A stretch of DNA of 58,714 nucleotides from Fimenecus sp036652055 (GCA_036652055.1 JAVVWP010000009.1:1-58714); one strand, 5' to 3'. Shown: positions 17,648 to 26,750, numbered from the stretch's first letter. The notes: generated from the letters alone by a model not told the origin. Program-made: numbers and translations.

Positions 17648-19163
17648 CGGCACTACCTCCCTCTATTTTTTCGCCTGTCATCATAAGACCAATTTGCTCT
17701 TTGGTAGCATTTTTTGCATCAACTACACCTGTAACCTCACCGTGACACAAAACAACTATCTTATCGCAAAGCGACAAAAGGACATCTAAATCTTCACCTA
17801 TAAACAAAACAGCTACACCTTTTTCTTTTTGTTCATTAAGCAAATCATAAATTGTATAAGAGGAATTAATATCAAGCCCACGAACCGCATAAGCAGTTAT
17901 TATAAGCTCTGGTTCACTTTCAATTTCTCTGCCGAGTAGCACCTTTTGAACATTTCCTCCTGAAAGCTGCCTAACTGGAGTGGATATTCCAGGAGTTGAT
18001 ATTTCAAGCTTTTCAATTAATGAAAGAGATAATTCTTTAGCTGGTTTTTTATCAAGGAATGGTGATTTTCCATTGTTATATGATTTTAAAAGCATATTTT
18101 CAACCATACCCATTGATGCAACAAGCCCCATTCCAAGCCTGTCTTCAGGGATAAAGCTCATACTAATTCCAAGCTTTATTATTTCACGGGGACTTTTGCC
18201 GACAATGTTTTGTTTATGGTAGAGGATTGCCCCCTCTTCAACATTTTGAAGCCCTGCAATCGCTTCGCAAAGTTCTTTTTGGCCAGAACCTGCAACTCCT
18301 GCAACGCCAACAATTTCACCACCATCTAAATTAAAGCTGACATCTTTTAAAGAATATGTGCCATCAGGATTTTTTATTGTTAGGTGATGTATTTCAAAGA
18401 GTGATGGCGTTTTTTTCGCCTCTGGCCTATTTATTTCAAGCTCAATCTTTCGCCCGACCATAAGCTCTGTTAAAAGCTTTGCATTTGTGTCTTTTGTAAC
18501 AACAGTTTCTATGCTCTGCCCTTTTCTAAGAATGGTTACACGGTCACTGATTTCAAGCACTTCGTTGAGTTTATGGGTAATGATTATTACCGCACAGCCG
18601 TGCTTTTTCATACTTCTTAAAATGTCAAAAAGCCTATCGGTTTCCTGAGGGGTTAATACAGCCGTAGGCTCATCAAGTATTAAAATATTCGCTCCCCTGT
18701 ATAACACTTTTAATATTTCAACGGTTTGCTTTTCTGACACTGACATTTCATAAACTTTTTTTGAGAGGTCAATAGACAAACCGAATTTTTCACTTATTTG
18801 TAGTATTTCTTTTTCTGTTTCTTTGCTTTTCTTTTTTGTTTTAAGCCCCATTATTATATTATCCCTTGCAGAAAAGACATCAACAAGCTTAAAATGCTGA
18901 TGTATCATTCCTATTCCAAGTGCAAAGGAATCTTTTGGTGAATTAATTGAAACAACATTTGCTCCAACTTTAATTTCACCGCTATCCGGATGATAAATTC
19001 CGGCAATCATATTCATTAGTGTGGTTTTTCCGGAGCCATTTTCACCGAGCAAAGCTAAGATTTCACCGTTTCTAACAGAAAGGTCAATCCCATCATTTGC
19101 TTTTACAGTTCCAAAGGTTTTTACTATATTAGTAAGTTCTATGGCTATGTTCTCATCAGTCAT
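17640..19163 (-). CDS. ABC transporter ATPase with two nucleotide-binding domains, nucleoside importer (NupO-like)
   Basis: A 507-residue duplicated ATPase that powers the BMP-type importer. The first domain has Walker A GENGSGKT (40-47), a divergent signature (MSVSEKQ) and Walker B LILDEPTAVL. The second has a degenerate P-loop (GVAGSGQKEL), a good signature (LSGGNVQ) and a variant Walker B (TAYAVRGLDI in place of the usual AQPTRGLDV). This asymmetry is normal for RbsA/NupO-like proteins. The start has an AAGGAG site. A hairpin terminator separates it from the lipoprotein gene upstream, which would lower its expression relative to the binding protein. Confidence 0.94.
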   Translation of the reverse strand: MTDENIAIELTNIVKTFGTVKANDGIDLSVRNGEILALLGENGSGKTTLMNMIAGIYHPDSGEIKVGANVVSINSPKDSFALGIGMIHQHFKLVDVFSARDNIIMGLKTKKKSKETEKEILQISEKFGLSIDLSKKVYEMSVSEKQTVEILKVLYRGANILILDEPTAVLTPQETDRLFDILRSMKKHGCAVIIITHKLNEVLEISDRVTILRKGQSIETVVTKDTNAKLLTELMVGRKIELEINRPEAKKTPSLFEIHHLTIKNPDGTYSLKDVSFNLDGGEIVGVAGVAGSGQKELCEAIAGLQNVEEGAILYHKQNIVGKSPREIIKLGISMSFIPEDRLGMGLVASMGMVENMLLKSYNNGKSPFLDKKPAKELSLSLIEKLEISTPGISTPVRQLSGGNVQKVLLGREIESEPELIITAYAVRGLDINSSYTIYDLLNEQKEKGVAVLFIGEDLDVLLSLCDKIVVLCHGEVTGVVDAKNATKEQIGLMMTGEKIEGGSADD

Positions 19164-19205
19164 ATTTTTACTCCTTGAAGAATTGAAATTAAAAATTCTT
19201 TTATA

Positions 19206-19240
19206 ACAAAAATTCGAGGCACAATATTAAATTGTGCCTC
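19206..19240 (-). terminator. Intra-operon hairpin terminator after the BMP lipoprotein gene
   Basis: Perfect 10-bp stem (GAGGCACAAT at 19216-19225 with ATTGTGCCTC at 19231-19240). On the minus strand it is followed by a T-rich run. It lies between the binding-protein gene and the ATPase gene, where a partial terminator would keep the binding protein in excess. Confidence 0.75.
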
Positions 19241-19262
19241 TTCGATTTTAATGATTTGAAAA

Positions 19263-20408
19263 TTAGTTTGCAGTAACGCCCTTAACATACCAGTTAATTT
19301 CGCCAGTGATTTCTTTGTCGGTAAGTGGAGCTGCAAGCTTTGTTCCGTCTGCTTTTTCAACGCCTGTGTTAAATACGATTAAAGAACCGTCTTTGATTTT
19401 TGCTTTAGCAGCGTCAATAGCAGCCTTTGTTCCAGGTGCTGCAACAGCTTCATTGATTGGAGAAACATCTACGAGGTCTTTTGCCATACCTTCGTAATAA
19501 TTGCCGAACTCTTTCCATTTTCCATCAAGAGCAGTTTGAACTGCTGTAACATAATATTTTTCCCAATTCCAAATTGGAGCAGTGATATGTGTTGTAGGAG
19601 CAGCTGGTGTCATATCTGAATTGTAGCCACAGCCATAAACTTTAATGCCTTTTGCATTTGCTTTTGCAATTGTTGTTTGTGTAACATCTGAATCACAATG
19701 TTGACCAATTACAGAACAGCCTGCATCGATTAATGCTTGTGCTGCCTTGCCTTCGTCATCTGGTGAGAACCATTGACCTGTAACTTTAACCATAACGGTT
19801 GCTTCTGGATAAACTGATTGTGCGCCTAATGCAAAAGCATCTATTCCGCCTGTAACCTCAGCATTTTTGCTGTCCATTGCTGCAACAAATCCGAGTTTTG
19901 GATTTTTAACTTCTTTTGCTTTTAAGCCTGCTGCAATACCTGCAAGGTAACGAGCTTCATAAATTCTTCCAAAATAGTTGTTGAAATTAACACCGTTTGA
20001 AAGATAACCTGAACAATGTGAGAAAATCATTTTTGGATTGTTTTTAGCAAATTCTTCAACTGACTGCATATAGTTGAAGCTTGTTGCAAAAACAACATCA
20101 CATTCAGCATCAACAAGCTCTTGAAGTGCTTGCTTTGTAGCTGCAACATCGCTATCATTGATATTATCTTTGATAACAACTTGTGTGTCTTTAATGCCAA
20201 GTGTTTTCATCATACCAACAATTCCAGCTTGATGAGCAGCAGTGTAACCTGACTTGTCATCTTTGCTTGTGATGTGTAAAACACCAATTTTAATTGTGTC
20301 AACAGCGAGTTTACCATCTTCTGGCTTTTTCTCCTCGGTTTTTCCGCAAGCTGCGAAAATTGTTCCAATTAGCAAAACAGCCATCAAAACGCTAAGAATT
20401 TTTTTCAT
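19263..20408 (-). CDS. BMP-family nucleoside-binding lipoprotein
   Basis: A 381-residue lipoprotein, the substrate-binding component of the importer encoded downstream. ATG 20408 follows a GGAGGAAG site and gives a textbook lipoprotein signal: a basic start, a hydrophobic core and a lipobox ending at C21 (IFAAC). The mature part has the BMP/PnrA family features, including IGVLHITSKDDKSGY near residue 42 and a region with VTGGIDAFALGA. An open frame reaches up to 20471, but those extra residues lack any signal and are discarded. Linkage to xpt points to purine nucleosides or related compounds as ligand, which is inference from context. Confidence 0.94.
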   Translation of the reverse strand: MKKILSVLMAVLLIGTIFAACGKTEEKKPEDGKLAVDTIKIGVLHITSKDDKSGYTAAHQAGIVGMMKTLGIKDTQVVIKDNINDSDVAATKQALQELVDAECDVVFATSFNYMQSVEEFAKNNPKMIFSHCSGYLSNGVNFNNYFGRIYEARYLAGIAAGLKAKEVKNPKLGFVAAMDSKNAEVTGGIDAFALGAQSVYPEATVMVKVTGQWFSPDDEGKAAQALIDAGCSVIGQHCDSDVTQTTIAKANAKGIKVYGCGYNSDMTPAAPTTHITAPIWNWEKYYVTAVQTALDGKWKEFGNYYEGMAKDLVDVSPINEAVAAPGTKAAIDAAKAKIKDGSLIVFNTGVEKADGTKLAAPLTDKEITGEINWYVKGVTAN

Positions 20409-20482
20409 TTTTCTTCCTCCGTAAAAATAAATATTATGAACAGAAGGGTACTGCCCCTCTGAAGCATACAAATAAAGTTTTG

Positions 20483-21061
20483 TCAGTTCCTAAATGTTAT
20501 TTCTCCGGTTTCTGCATTCATAGACTCGACAATTGCAAGAGATTCAATATGTATACCCTTGCTTCTAATCATATCGCCACCTGTTTGAAATCCTTTTTCA
20601 ATTGCAATGCCTATACCCTCAACGATTGCACCAGAAGAAGTTACTATTTCAATTAGCCCTTCAATAGCACAGCCATTTGCAAGAAAATCGTCAATTATAA
20701 GAACTCTATCGTCAGGAGTTAAATATTTTTTAGAAACGATTACATCATAAACCTTGTTATGTGTGAATGATTTTATTTTTGTAGAATAAACATCACCATC
20801 TATATTAACACTTTGTGATTTTTTTGCAAACACAACAGGCACATCAAAATATTGAGCGACAATACAGGCAATTCCTATTCCTGACGCTTCAATAGTCATT
20901 ATTTTATTAATTTTTTCGTTTTTAAAAAGGCGTTTGAATTCTTTTCCCATTTCATTAAAAAGCTGAATATCCATTTTGTGATTTAAAAAAGAATCGACTT
21001 TTAAGACATTTCCCTCTTTAACAATTCCGTCTTTTCTGATGCGTTCTTCCAAAAGCTTCAT
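20483..21061 (-). CDS. xpt: Xanthine phosphoribosyltransferase
   Basis: A 192-residue type I phosphoribosyltransferase that converts xanthine and PRPP to XMP in purine salvage. The N-terminal KVDSFLNHKMD block (21-31) and the PRPP loop LIIDDFLANGCA (121-132) match Bacillus Xpt along its full length. A GTG at 21070 is in frame, but the GGGGTG ribosome site favours ATG 21061. It is the first gene of the transcript, with a clear promoter, and is followed after 74 bases by the importer lipoprotein gene with only a weak hairpin between. The leader of about 30 bases is too short for the purine riboswitch that often controls xpt, and none was found. Confidence 0.95.
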   Translation of the reverse strand: MKLLEERIRKDGIVKEGNVLKVDSFLNHKMDIQLFNEMGKEFKRLFKNEKINKIMTIEASGIGIACIVAQYFDVPVVFAKKSQSVNIDGDVYSTKIKSFTHNKVYDVIVSKKYLTPDDRVLIIDDFLANGCAIEGLIEIVTSSGAIVEGIGIAIEKGFQTGGDMIRSKGIHIESLAIVESMNAETGEITFRN

Positions 21062-21092
21062 TATATTCACCCCTAATCAATGATTAATATAA

Positions 21093-21121
21093 ATTATACA
21101 TTATATCGACAAACTTTTCAA
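21093..21121 (-). promoter_or_regulatory. Sigma-A promoter of the xpt-importer operon
   Basis: On the minus strand: -35 TTGAAA (21116-21121), 17-base spacer, -10 TATAAT (21093-21098). Transcription would start about 25-30 bases before the xpt ATG. Confidence 0.75.
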
Positions 21122-21233
21122 TAAAAATATCATAAAACTGTAAAGATATATAAAATTAATTTTTTATGCCAAAAATGGGCGAAAATATGGTAGAATATCT
21201 TTAGTTTGAATGATTTTTATGTGTGGTGACAAA

Positions 21234-22568
21234 ATGATTACTGATTTAACCGCAGGAAAGCCAGGAAAAGCTCTTTTGAAGTTTACTATTCCTATGCTTT
21301 TGAGCGTTATGTTTCAACAATTTTATAATATAGCCGACAGCATTATTGCAGGGCAATACATCGGCGTTAATGCCCTTGCCGCTGTTGGTGCGTCATACCC
21401 TATCACTATGATTTTTATGGCAATTGCGAATGGTACTAACATTGGTGCGTCGGTTGTTATTTCGCAGCTTTTTGGCGGTAAAAGATTAACTAAAATGAAA
21501 ACTGCTATAAACACTTCTGTAATTTCGTCAATCGCTTTATCTTTTTTATTGACTATTTTAGGTCTTATTTTCACTAAGCCTCTTTTAAGGCTACTTGGAA
21601 CTCCCGATAATATTTTTGATGACTCTGCAATTTATCTGTATATCTATATTGGCGGTCTTTTCTTTCTTTTTCTTTACAATATTTGTACTGCTGTTTTTAC
21701 AGCACTTGGCGATTCAAGAACTCCGCTTTACTTTTTAATAGCTTCATCTATTGGAAATATCTTTTTAGACATTTTGTTTGTAACATCTTTTAATATGGGC
21801 GTTGCAGGGGTTGCATGGGCAACATTTATAGCTCAGGGCATTTCTTCACTTCTTTCTGCCTTTGTTCTTTTAAAGCGTATTAAAAAGGTTGAATGTGATA
21901 AGCCAAAATTATTTTCAGCTTCTATGCTTAGGCGAATTTCTAAAATAGCTGTTCCGAGTATTCTTCAGCAAAGCTTTGTTTCTGTTGGAAATCTTTTTAT
22001 TCAAGGGCTTATAAATGGCTACGGAGCATCTGTTGTTGCAGGTTTTGCCGCCGCTATGAAGCTTAACACATTTACTATCACAACGCTTTCAACGCTTGGC
22101 AACGGGCTATCAAGCTATACTGCACAAAATATCGGTGCAGGCGACTTAAAGCGTGTTAAAAAAGGATTTAATTCTGGTCTTATGCTTGCTGTTCTTGTAG
22201 CACTTCCATTTTTTATTGCATTCTTTTTTTCACCTGAATATATGATGCGAATTTTCGTTTCAAGCGATAGCTCAGAGGTTATTGCAATCGGCGTAAGATT
22301 TTTGAAAATCGTATCACCTTTCTATTTCCTTATAACGATTAAACTAATTGTTGATGGCATTTTAAGAGGTGCAGGGGCAATGCTGATATTTATGACTTCA
22401 ACATTCTCTGACCTTATTTTAAGAGTAGCTTTTGCATTTATTTTAAGTCCGTTTTTGGGTGAAATCGGAATTTGGCTATCGTGGCCTATCGGCTGGTCTG
22501 TTGCAAGCATTATTTCTATGGTTTTCTATTTTAGCGGTATGTGGAAAAAGAATAAATCCGCAATATAA
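21234..22568 (+). CDS. MATE family multidrug/sodium efflux protein
   Basis: A 444-residue, twelve-helix antiporter of the MATE family (DinF/NorM-type), likely exporting cationic compounds in exchange for sodium or protons. The N terminus (DLTAGKPGKALLKFTIPMLL, then FQQFYNIADSIIAGQYIG) is a classic MATE start. The pseudo-repeat begins near residue 230 (VPSILQQSFVSVGNLFIQG). The frame is open from 21210, but a GGTGA site spaced six bases from ATG 21234 makes that the better start. It is transcribed away from xpt and ends at a strong terminator. Substrate unknown. Confidence 0.93.
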   Translation: MITDLTAGKPGKALLKFTIPMLLSVMFQQFYNIADSIIAGQYIGVNALAAVGASYPITMIFMAIANGTNIGASVVISQLFGGKRLTKMKTAINTSVISSIALSFLLTILGLIFTKPLLRLLGTPDNIFDDSAIYLYIYIGGLFFLFLYNICTAVFTALGDSRTPLYFLIASSIGNIFLDILFVTSFNMGVAGVAWATFIAQGISSLLSAFVLLKRIKKVECDKPKLFSASMLRRISKIAVPSILQQSFVSVGNLFIQGLINGYGASVVAGFAAAMKLNTFTITTLSTLGNGLSSYTAQNIGAGDLKRVKKGFNSGLMLAVLVALPFFIAFFFSPEYMMRIFVSSDSSEVIAIGVRFLKIVSPFYFLITIKLIVDGILRGAGAMLIFMTSTFSDLILRVAFAFILSPFLGEIGIWLSWPIGWSVASIISMVFYFSGMWKKNKSAI

Positions 22569-22587
22569 CAAGTTTAATAAAAACAAA

Positions 22588-22640
22588 AGCAAAAACTACC
22601 CTGTTTCTTTAATGATAACATGGGTAGTTTTTGCTTTATA
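22588..22640. terminator. Rho-independent terminator between convergent genes
   Basis: A 14-bp stem (left arm 22588-22601 reading AGCAAAAACTACCC, right arm 22622-22635) with an A/T-rich foot. It serves the MATE gene and probably also degV, which converges from the other side. Confidence 0.85.
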
Positions 22641-22672
22641 TTCGATTTGGTGAGAGTGGTTAAATCAAAAGA

Positions 22673-23515
22673 CTATGCCTCATAGCCAACTAAAAGTCCG
22701 CCTTCTTCGGCATAAAAACAGCAAAGCCCACTCGCAGGCAAAATGCTAACAAGCTTTGCACCGAGTTCATCCATAAGCTTTTGTTTTAAAATTTTTGCAC
22801 CATTTTCGTTTTGGGCATGACAAATGGCAATTTTTCCGTTTTTATAATTGCTATTTTTAATGCCTTCAATTATTGCATCATATGATTTTGCTGTTCCACG
22901 GCACTTTTGTAAAATTTCGAGAGTTCCCTCATCGCTTGCTTTACCAACAATTTGTATGTGCATTACGCCTGCAATTTTTGCAACAGCCTTACTCACACGC
23001 CCTGTTTTAGCTAAGTTGTCAAAGCTTTTTAAAAGGAATAAAAGATGTGAGTTTTTATTGTATTCTGCAAACTTTTCGCAGAGATCATCAAAGTTATTGC
23101 CCTCATTGATTAACTCGTTAATTTTATATGCACAAAGAGTCATTTCAGGACCTGTTGAAAGAGAATTTACAATTAATATTTTTTTATCTGGATATTCTTC
23201 AAGAACCATATCTTTTGCGACCATTGCACTGTTGTAGCTTCCCGAAAGACTACCCGTTATTGTAATTGCAACTGAAAAATCAGCCTCAACAAATTCATTA
23301 TACCACGCATCAGGCGACGGGCAAGCAGTTGATGACGCACCTTTATATTCACTGATTTTTTGCAATAGCATTGCTGTGTTTAAGTCCTCGGTATCTGTAA
23401 AATCTTCATCACCGATTATTATTTTAAGCGGAACATTAGTAAATCCTGTATCGAGAGCAAGACCATTTAATTTTCTTAATTCGCATCCAGAGTCCACTGC
23501 TATTTTCCATTTCAT
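22673..23515 (-). CDS. DegV family fatty-acid-binding protein
   Basis: A 280-residue DegV-fold protein. DegV/FakB proteins bind a fatty acid and, in systems with FakA, present it for phosphorylation. Here KIAVDSGCEL (3-12), ACPSPDAWYNEF (about 63-74) and TITGSLSGSYNSA (about 80-92) carry the usual acyl-carboxylate contacts, followed by NSLSTGPEM. No FakA-like kinase is in the window, so the partner must be elsewhere. It has its own TTGACA promoter that overlaps the divergent promoter of the DUF1836 gene. Confidence 0.93.
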   Translation of the reverse strand: MKWKIAVDSGCELRKLNGLALDTGFTNVPLKIIIGDEDFTDTEDLNTAMLLQKISEYKGASSTACPSPDAWYNEFVEADFSVAITITGSLSGSYNSAMVAKDMVLEEYPDKKILIVNSLSTGPEMTLCAYKINELINEGNNFDDLCEKFAEYNKNSHLLFLLKSFDNLAKTGRVSKAVAKIAGVMHIQIVGKASDEGTLEILQKCRGTAKSYDAIIEGIKNSNYKNGKIAICHAQNENGAKILKQKLMDELGAKLVSILPASGLCCFYAEEGGLLVGYEA

Positions 23516-23567
23516 TGTATAAACCCTCCATAAATTAGCATAAATTATGTAATGTAGTTATTGATAC

Positions 23568-23596
23568 CATATTATCAGATAATTATAACCTTGTCA
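23568..23596 (-). promoter_or_regulatory. degV promoter
   Basis: On the minus strand: -35 TTGACA (23591-23596), 17-base spacer, -10 TAATAT (23568-23573). Its -35 box shares bases with the -35 box of the divergent promoter at 23590-23618. Confidence 0.8.
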
Positions 23597-23618
23597 AATG
23601 TTTTATTTTATGATACAA
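23590..23618 (+). promoter_or_regulatory. DUF1836 gene promoter, overlapping the degV promoter
   Basis: Plus strand: -35 TTGTCA (23590-23595), 17-base spacer, -10 TACAAT (23613-23618). The two -35 hexamers overlap by five bases on opposite strands, so RNA polymerase cannot occupy both at once. Confidence 0.7.
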
Positions 23619-23645
23619 TAATAAATGTGATTGGAGGATTTGATT

Positions 23646-24182
23646 ATGGATATTTTTATTACATCGAATTTAGCTGAAAAAATGGCAAACTTTTATATGC
23701 CAAGATATAACGAGTTCCCTAATATTAGCCTTTATTTAGACCAAGTTATAACCTATCTTGATGATTTATTAGTTCCGCTTTTAAGTGAAAACGATGAGCC
23801 TTTAATTACCGCATCAATGGTTAATAACTATGTCAAACAAGGCGTTTTGCCTCGTCCTCTAAAGAAAAAATATAATAGTGAGCATTTAGCTTATTTAACA
23901 TTTATATTATTTTGTAAACAGGTAATGTCAATTTCTGAAATTCAACAGCTTATTTCAGTTCAGAAGTCAACCTATCCGATTGAAATTGCATATAATTATT
24001 TTTGCACAGAGCTTGAAAATATATTAAAATCAATTTTTACAGGCACTGACCTCCCAGAGGATACAGCAATTCTTGAAACTCAAGAAACTCAAGTCATTCG
24101 TGTTTCTGTTGCTATTATTGCCAGAAAAATTTATCTTAATAAATATTTAGAATTTATTGATAATTTTGATAATAAAAATTAA
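23646..24182 (+). CDS. DUF1836 (YkrK-like) putative DNA-binding protein
   Basis: A 178-residue member of DUF1836, a family with a MerR-like helix-turn-helix and no established target. The diagnostic stretch runs from VNNYVKQGVLPRPLKKKY through HLAYLTFILFCKQVMSISEI (about residues 61-101). A TTG at 23631 is in frame, but its bases belong to the TGGAGG ribosome site, so ATG 23646 is the start. The back-to-back arrangement with degV and the shared promoter region suggest it may control degV and itself. That is inference. A strong terminator follows. Confidence 0.85.
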   Translation: MDIFITSNLAEKMANFYMPRYNEFPNISLYLDQVITYLDDLLVPLLSENDEPLITASMVNNYVKQGVLPRPLKKKYNSEHLAYLTFILFCKQVMSISEIQQLISVQKSTYPIEIAYNYFCTELENILKSIFTGTDLPEDTAILETQETQVIRVSVAIIARKIYLNKYLEFIDNFDNKN

Positions 24183-24202
24183 AAGTTTTGTATTTAACAA
24201 AG

Positions 24203-24240
24203 CGACCTTACAGTAAGTAAAATACTGCAAGGTCGTTTTT
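24203..24240 (+). terminator. Rho-independent terminator
   Basis: Stem CGACCTT (24203-24209) with AAGGTCG (24229-24235), extended inward by ACAGTA/TACTGC pairing with one mismatch, followed by T5. It ends the DUF1836 transcript and faces the convergent GH3 gene. Confidence 0.85.
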
Positions 24241-24254
24241 AAATTCATATAAAC

Positions 24255-26699
24255 TTAATCAAGCTTATTCATAGCAAAGGACAAAACATTCATTGCACTT
24301 CTTTGAAGTTCACCTAAAGTAATTCCGTCTTGAGCCTTATAAGATGCTTTCATAGAACCGTCTGGCTTTTTAGGCCCAAACCTTGAACCGCCCGGCATAA
24401 GCACATCAACCTGCGCTCTAACTCTGTAAGCCTGTTTTTCTGTTCCTTTGAACTCTGGAGATTCGCAAGGACGCATCCACCAGTCTGTCATTACATTTCC
24501 TTTATAACCCCATTCGCCACGAAGAATTGTAGTACAAAGGTCATAATTATAATGCCCCCAAACACCGTTTATCTTGTTATACGAAGTCATTATATTTTTT
24601 GGATTTGATTTCTTTATGCAAATTTCAAATCCTTTAAGGTATATTTCACGAAGCGCTCTTTCGGATAGCCTTGAATCGTTATGAATACGATTTGTTTCTT
24701 GGTTGTTACAGGCAAAATGCTTAGGGCAAGCCGAAACTCCCTGTGATTGTATTCCATTAACAACACAAGCTGCTGTAATTCCCGATATGAAAGGATCTTC
24801 TGAAAAATATTCAAAGTTTCTGCCACAAAGTGGATTTCTATGTATATTCATTCCAGGAGCTAAAAGTACATCAGTTCCCCTGTCTTTCATCTCGCTGCCA
24901 AGCTCTGAATAGAGTTCGGTTATTAGCTTTTTATTACAGCTACAAGCAAGAACTGCACCGTTTGGAAGAAGTGAGCAATAAGCACTAAGTCTAATTCCTG
25001 ATGGCCCATCTGTTGTGACCATTGCTGGAACTCCTTTTTCACGAAGTGATGGAAGAACTCCACCAAAAGCACCTGCATTACCCTTTGCACCAAGAGGACT
25101 ATTCATTATATAATTTCCTCTTGAAATTGCTTCAAGCTCATCAAATGAAAGCTGTGCAACAAAGTTTTCAATGGTGGCTTTTCCTTTTTTTACATCAGAA
25201 AGCTTTATTCCTTTATCGCCAGTCTGCTTTATATCTTTTGGAAGATTGTCAAGAATTCGCTTTTTTAGTGATACTTCCATTACAGGAGCTGTTTTTGTGG
25301 TTTTATTAATTTTGCCATCTTCAGCAAGCACTGCTTCAAGGCGTTCAAACTTACAATCAGGTGACGGTGCAGCAGCCTGAACGCACTGCATAACAACCTT
25401 AAGTTCAGGAACATTGAATTTTTCTACTAATTTTGCAGAGCGAACATCAGTTCCGACAAAGATTTCATAATCTCCACTTTCAAGCACATATGCACTCTTA
25501 TGACCTGTAACTCCGCTATCATCATAGCTTGCACAATCGTTTTTGTTGAATTTAAGCTGAATTTTTTGTTCATCGCCCACAGCTAAAAGGTCAGTCTTTT
25601 CAAATGCTACAAGAGAACGAGCTGCTTTTCCTAAAAGCCCTTGCACTGCTGAAACATAAATTTGAACTGTTTCTTTACCGCTAAACTCTTTGCCAATATT
25701 TTTCACGCTAACAACAACATTGACATCATCTTCATTAATCGTTGTTGAAACAGTTGTAACTTCAAAGTCGGTATAGCTTTTTCCAAATCCGAATGGATAT
25801 AAAACTCTTTCTTTTGCAAAGGTTTCAAAATATCTGTATCCCACAAAAATATCTTCATAATAAACATTTGCCTGTCTATCACCAAAATAGCCTGCTGATG
25901 GATAATCTTCATATTTTTTTGGAATTGTATCTACAAGCTTACCACTTGGCGAGGCACTTCCCGAAAGCACATCTGCAATTGAATTTCCGCTTTCCATTCC
26001 ATTTTGCCATACATATAAAATCGCAGAAATCTTACTGTCATATTTTTCTACCCAAGACATATCCATAACGCTTCCGCAATCAAGAAGAATTACAACCTTT
26101 TTAAAAGAATTGCAAACCTTGTCGAGGAGGTCGTTTTCTTCATTAGTTAAATAATAACTACCCTCTTTAAGGGTATTTTCTCTATCCTCGCCTGCTGCTC
26201 TACCAAATACGATAACGGCAGTATCAGACTCTTTAGCGGCTTTACTAACTATATCTGATGTGATTGGCATTTCGTCATAACACATTGGCCAATTGCCCCA
26301 AATGCCATCATTTACTGGGTTTGCGGCAATCCATTTTTCGTATATAGCAGCAAGATTTTCGTTAACGCTGATATTTTTGTTAGAACGAAGCCCATCAATA
26401 AGGCTGACTTTATACGGTGCGTTTACATCGCCACCCGAGCCATAACCAACATAAAAATAATCTTTTTGCACTCTGCCAAAAACCGAAACAATTCTATCTG
26501 CTGAAATTGGCAGAATGTTATTGTCGTTTTTAAGCATTACCATTCCCTCTGCACCAATTTCACGGCAAAGCTTAGACATTTTTTCGGTTGAATTAGTGAT
26601 TTCACTGCCTGGTGCAACCGAGGTCTGCGACACTGTATTAACAAAGAATGCCCCAATTTTGCTAATTTGGCGGTCAATTTTTTTCTTTAACTTACTCAT
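24255..26699 (-). CDS. Glycoside hydrolase family 3 with permuted domain order
   Basis: An 814-residue GH3 beta-glucosidase-like enzyme in which the usual order is reversed. The (alpha/beta)6 C-type domain comes first (about 40-310; MVMLKNDNNILPI, then YPFGFGKSYTDF), next the fibronectin-III-like domain (about 325-420), and last the catalytic TIM-barrel domain (about 510-814). That last domain carries TTDGPSGIR (562-570), the KHF motif (660-662) and the nucleophile D739 in NVMTDWW. This order is known from some ruminal beta-glucosidases. No signal peptide is present, so it acts in the cytoplasm. The start follows TAGGAGGAAA, and a TTGACT/TATAAT promoter with a GTTTTAAAAC palindrome lies just upstream. 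Exact sugar specificity is not known. Confidence 0.93.
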   Translation of the reverse strand: MSKLKKKIDRQISKIGAFFVNTVSQTSVAPGSEITNSTEKMSKLCREIGAEGMVMLKNDNNILPISADRIVSVFGRVQKDYFYVGYGSGGDVNAPYKVSLIDGLRSNKNISVNENLAAIYEKWIAANPVNDGIWGNWPMCYDEMPITSDIVSKAAKESDTAVIVFGRAAGEDRENTLKEGSYYLTNEENDLLDKVCNSFKKVVILLDCGSVMDMSWVEKYDSKISAILYVWQNGMESGNSIADVLSGSASPSGKLVDTIPKKYEDYPSAGYFGDRQANVYYEDIFVGYRYFETFAKERVLYPFGFGKSYTDFEVTTVSTTINEDDVNVVVSVKNIGKEFSGKETVQIYVSAVQGLLGKAARSLVAFEKTDLLAVGDEQKIQLKFNKNDCASYDDSGVTGHKSAYVLESGDYEIFVGTDVRSAKLVEKFNVPELKVVMQCVQAAAPSPDCKFERLEAVLAEDGKINKTTKTAPVMEVSLKKRILDNLPKDIKQTGDKGIKLSDVKKGKATIENFVAQLSFDELEAISRGNYIMNSPLGAKGNAGAFGGVLPSLREKGVPAMVTTDGPSGIRLSAYCSLLPNGAVLACSCNKKLITELYSELGSEMKDRGTDVLLAPGMNIHRNPLCGRNFEYFSEDPFISGITAACVVNGIQSQGVSACPKHFACNNQETNRIHNDSRLSERALREIYLKGFEICIKKSNPKNIMTSYNKINGVWGHYNYDLCTTILRGEWGYKGNVMTDWWMRPCESPEFKGTEKQAYRVRAQVDVLMPGGSRFGPKKPDGSMKASYKAQDGITLGELQRSAMNVLSFAMNKLD

Positions 26700-26750
26700 A
26701 TTTTCCTCCTAAAAAAGACTATGATATAATTGATTTGTGTTAATTCATTC

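Noticed and set aside
19160..19360. 66-residue minus-strand frame spanning the end of the BMP lipoprotein gene
   Set aside because: It overlaps the lipoprotein gene out of frame and crosses the terminator hairpin. No homology is visible.
21062..21209. Possible purine riboswitch upstream of xpt
   Set aside because: The transcribed leader is only about 30 bases and has none of the conserved purine-aptamer loops.
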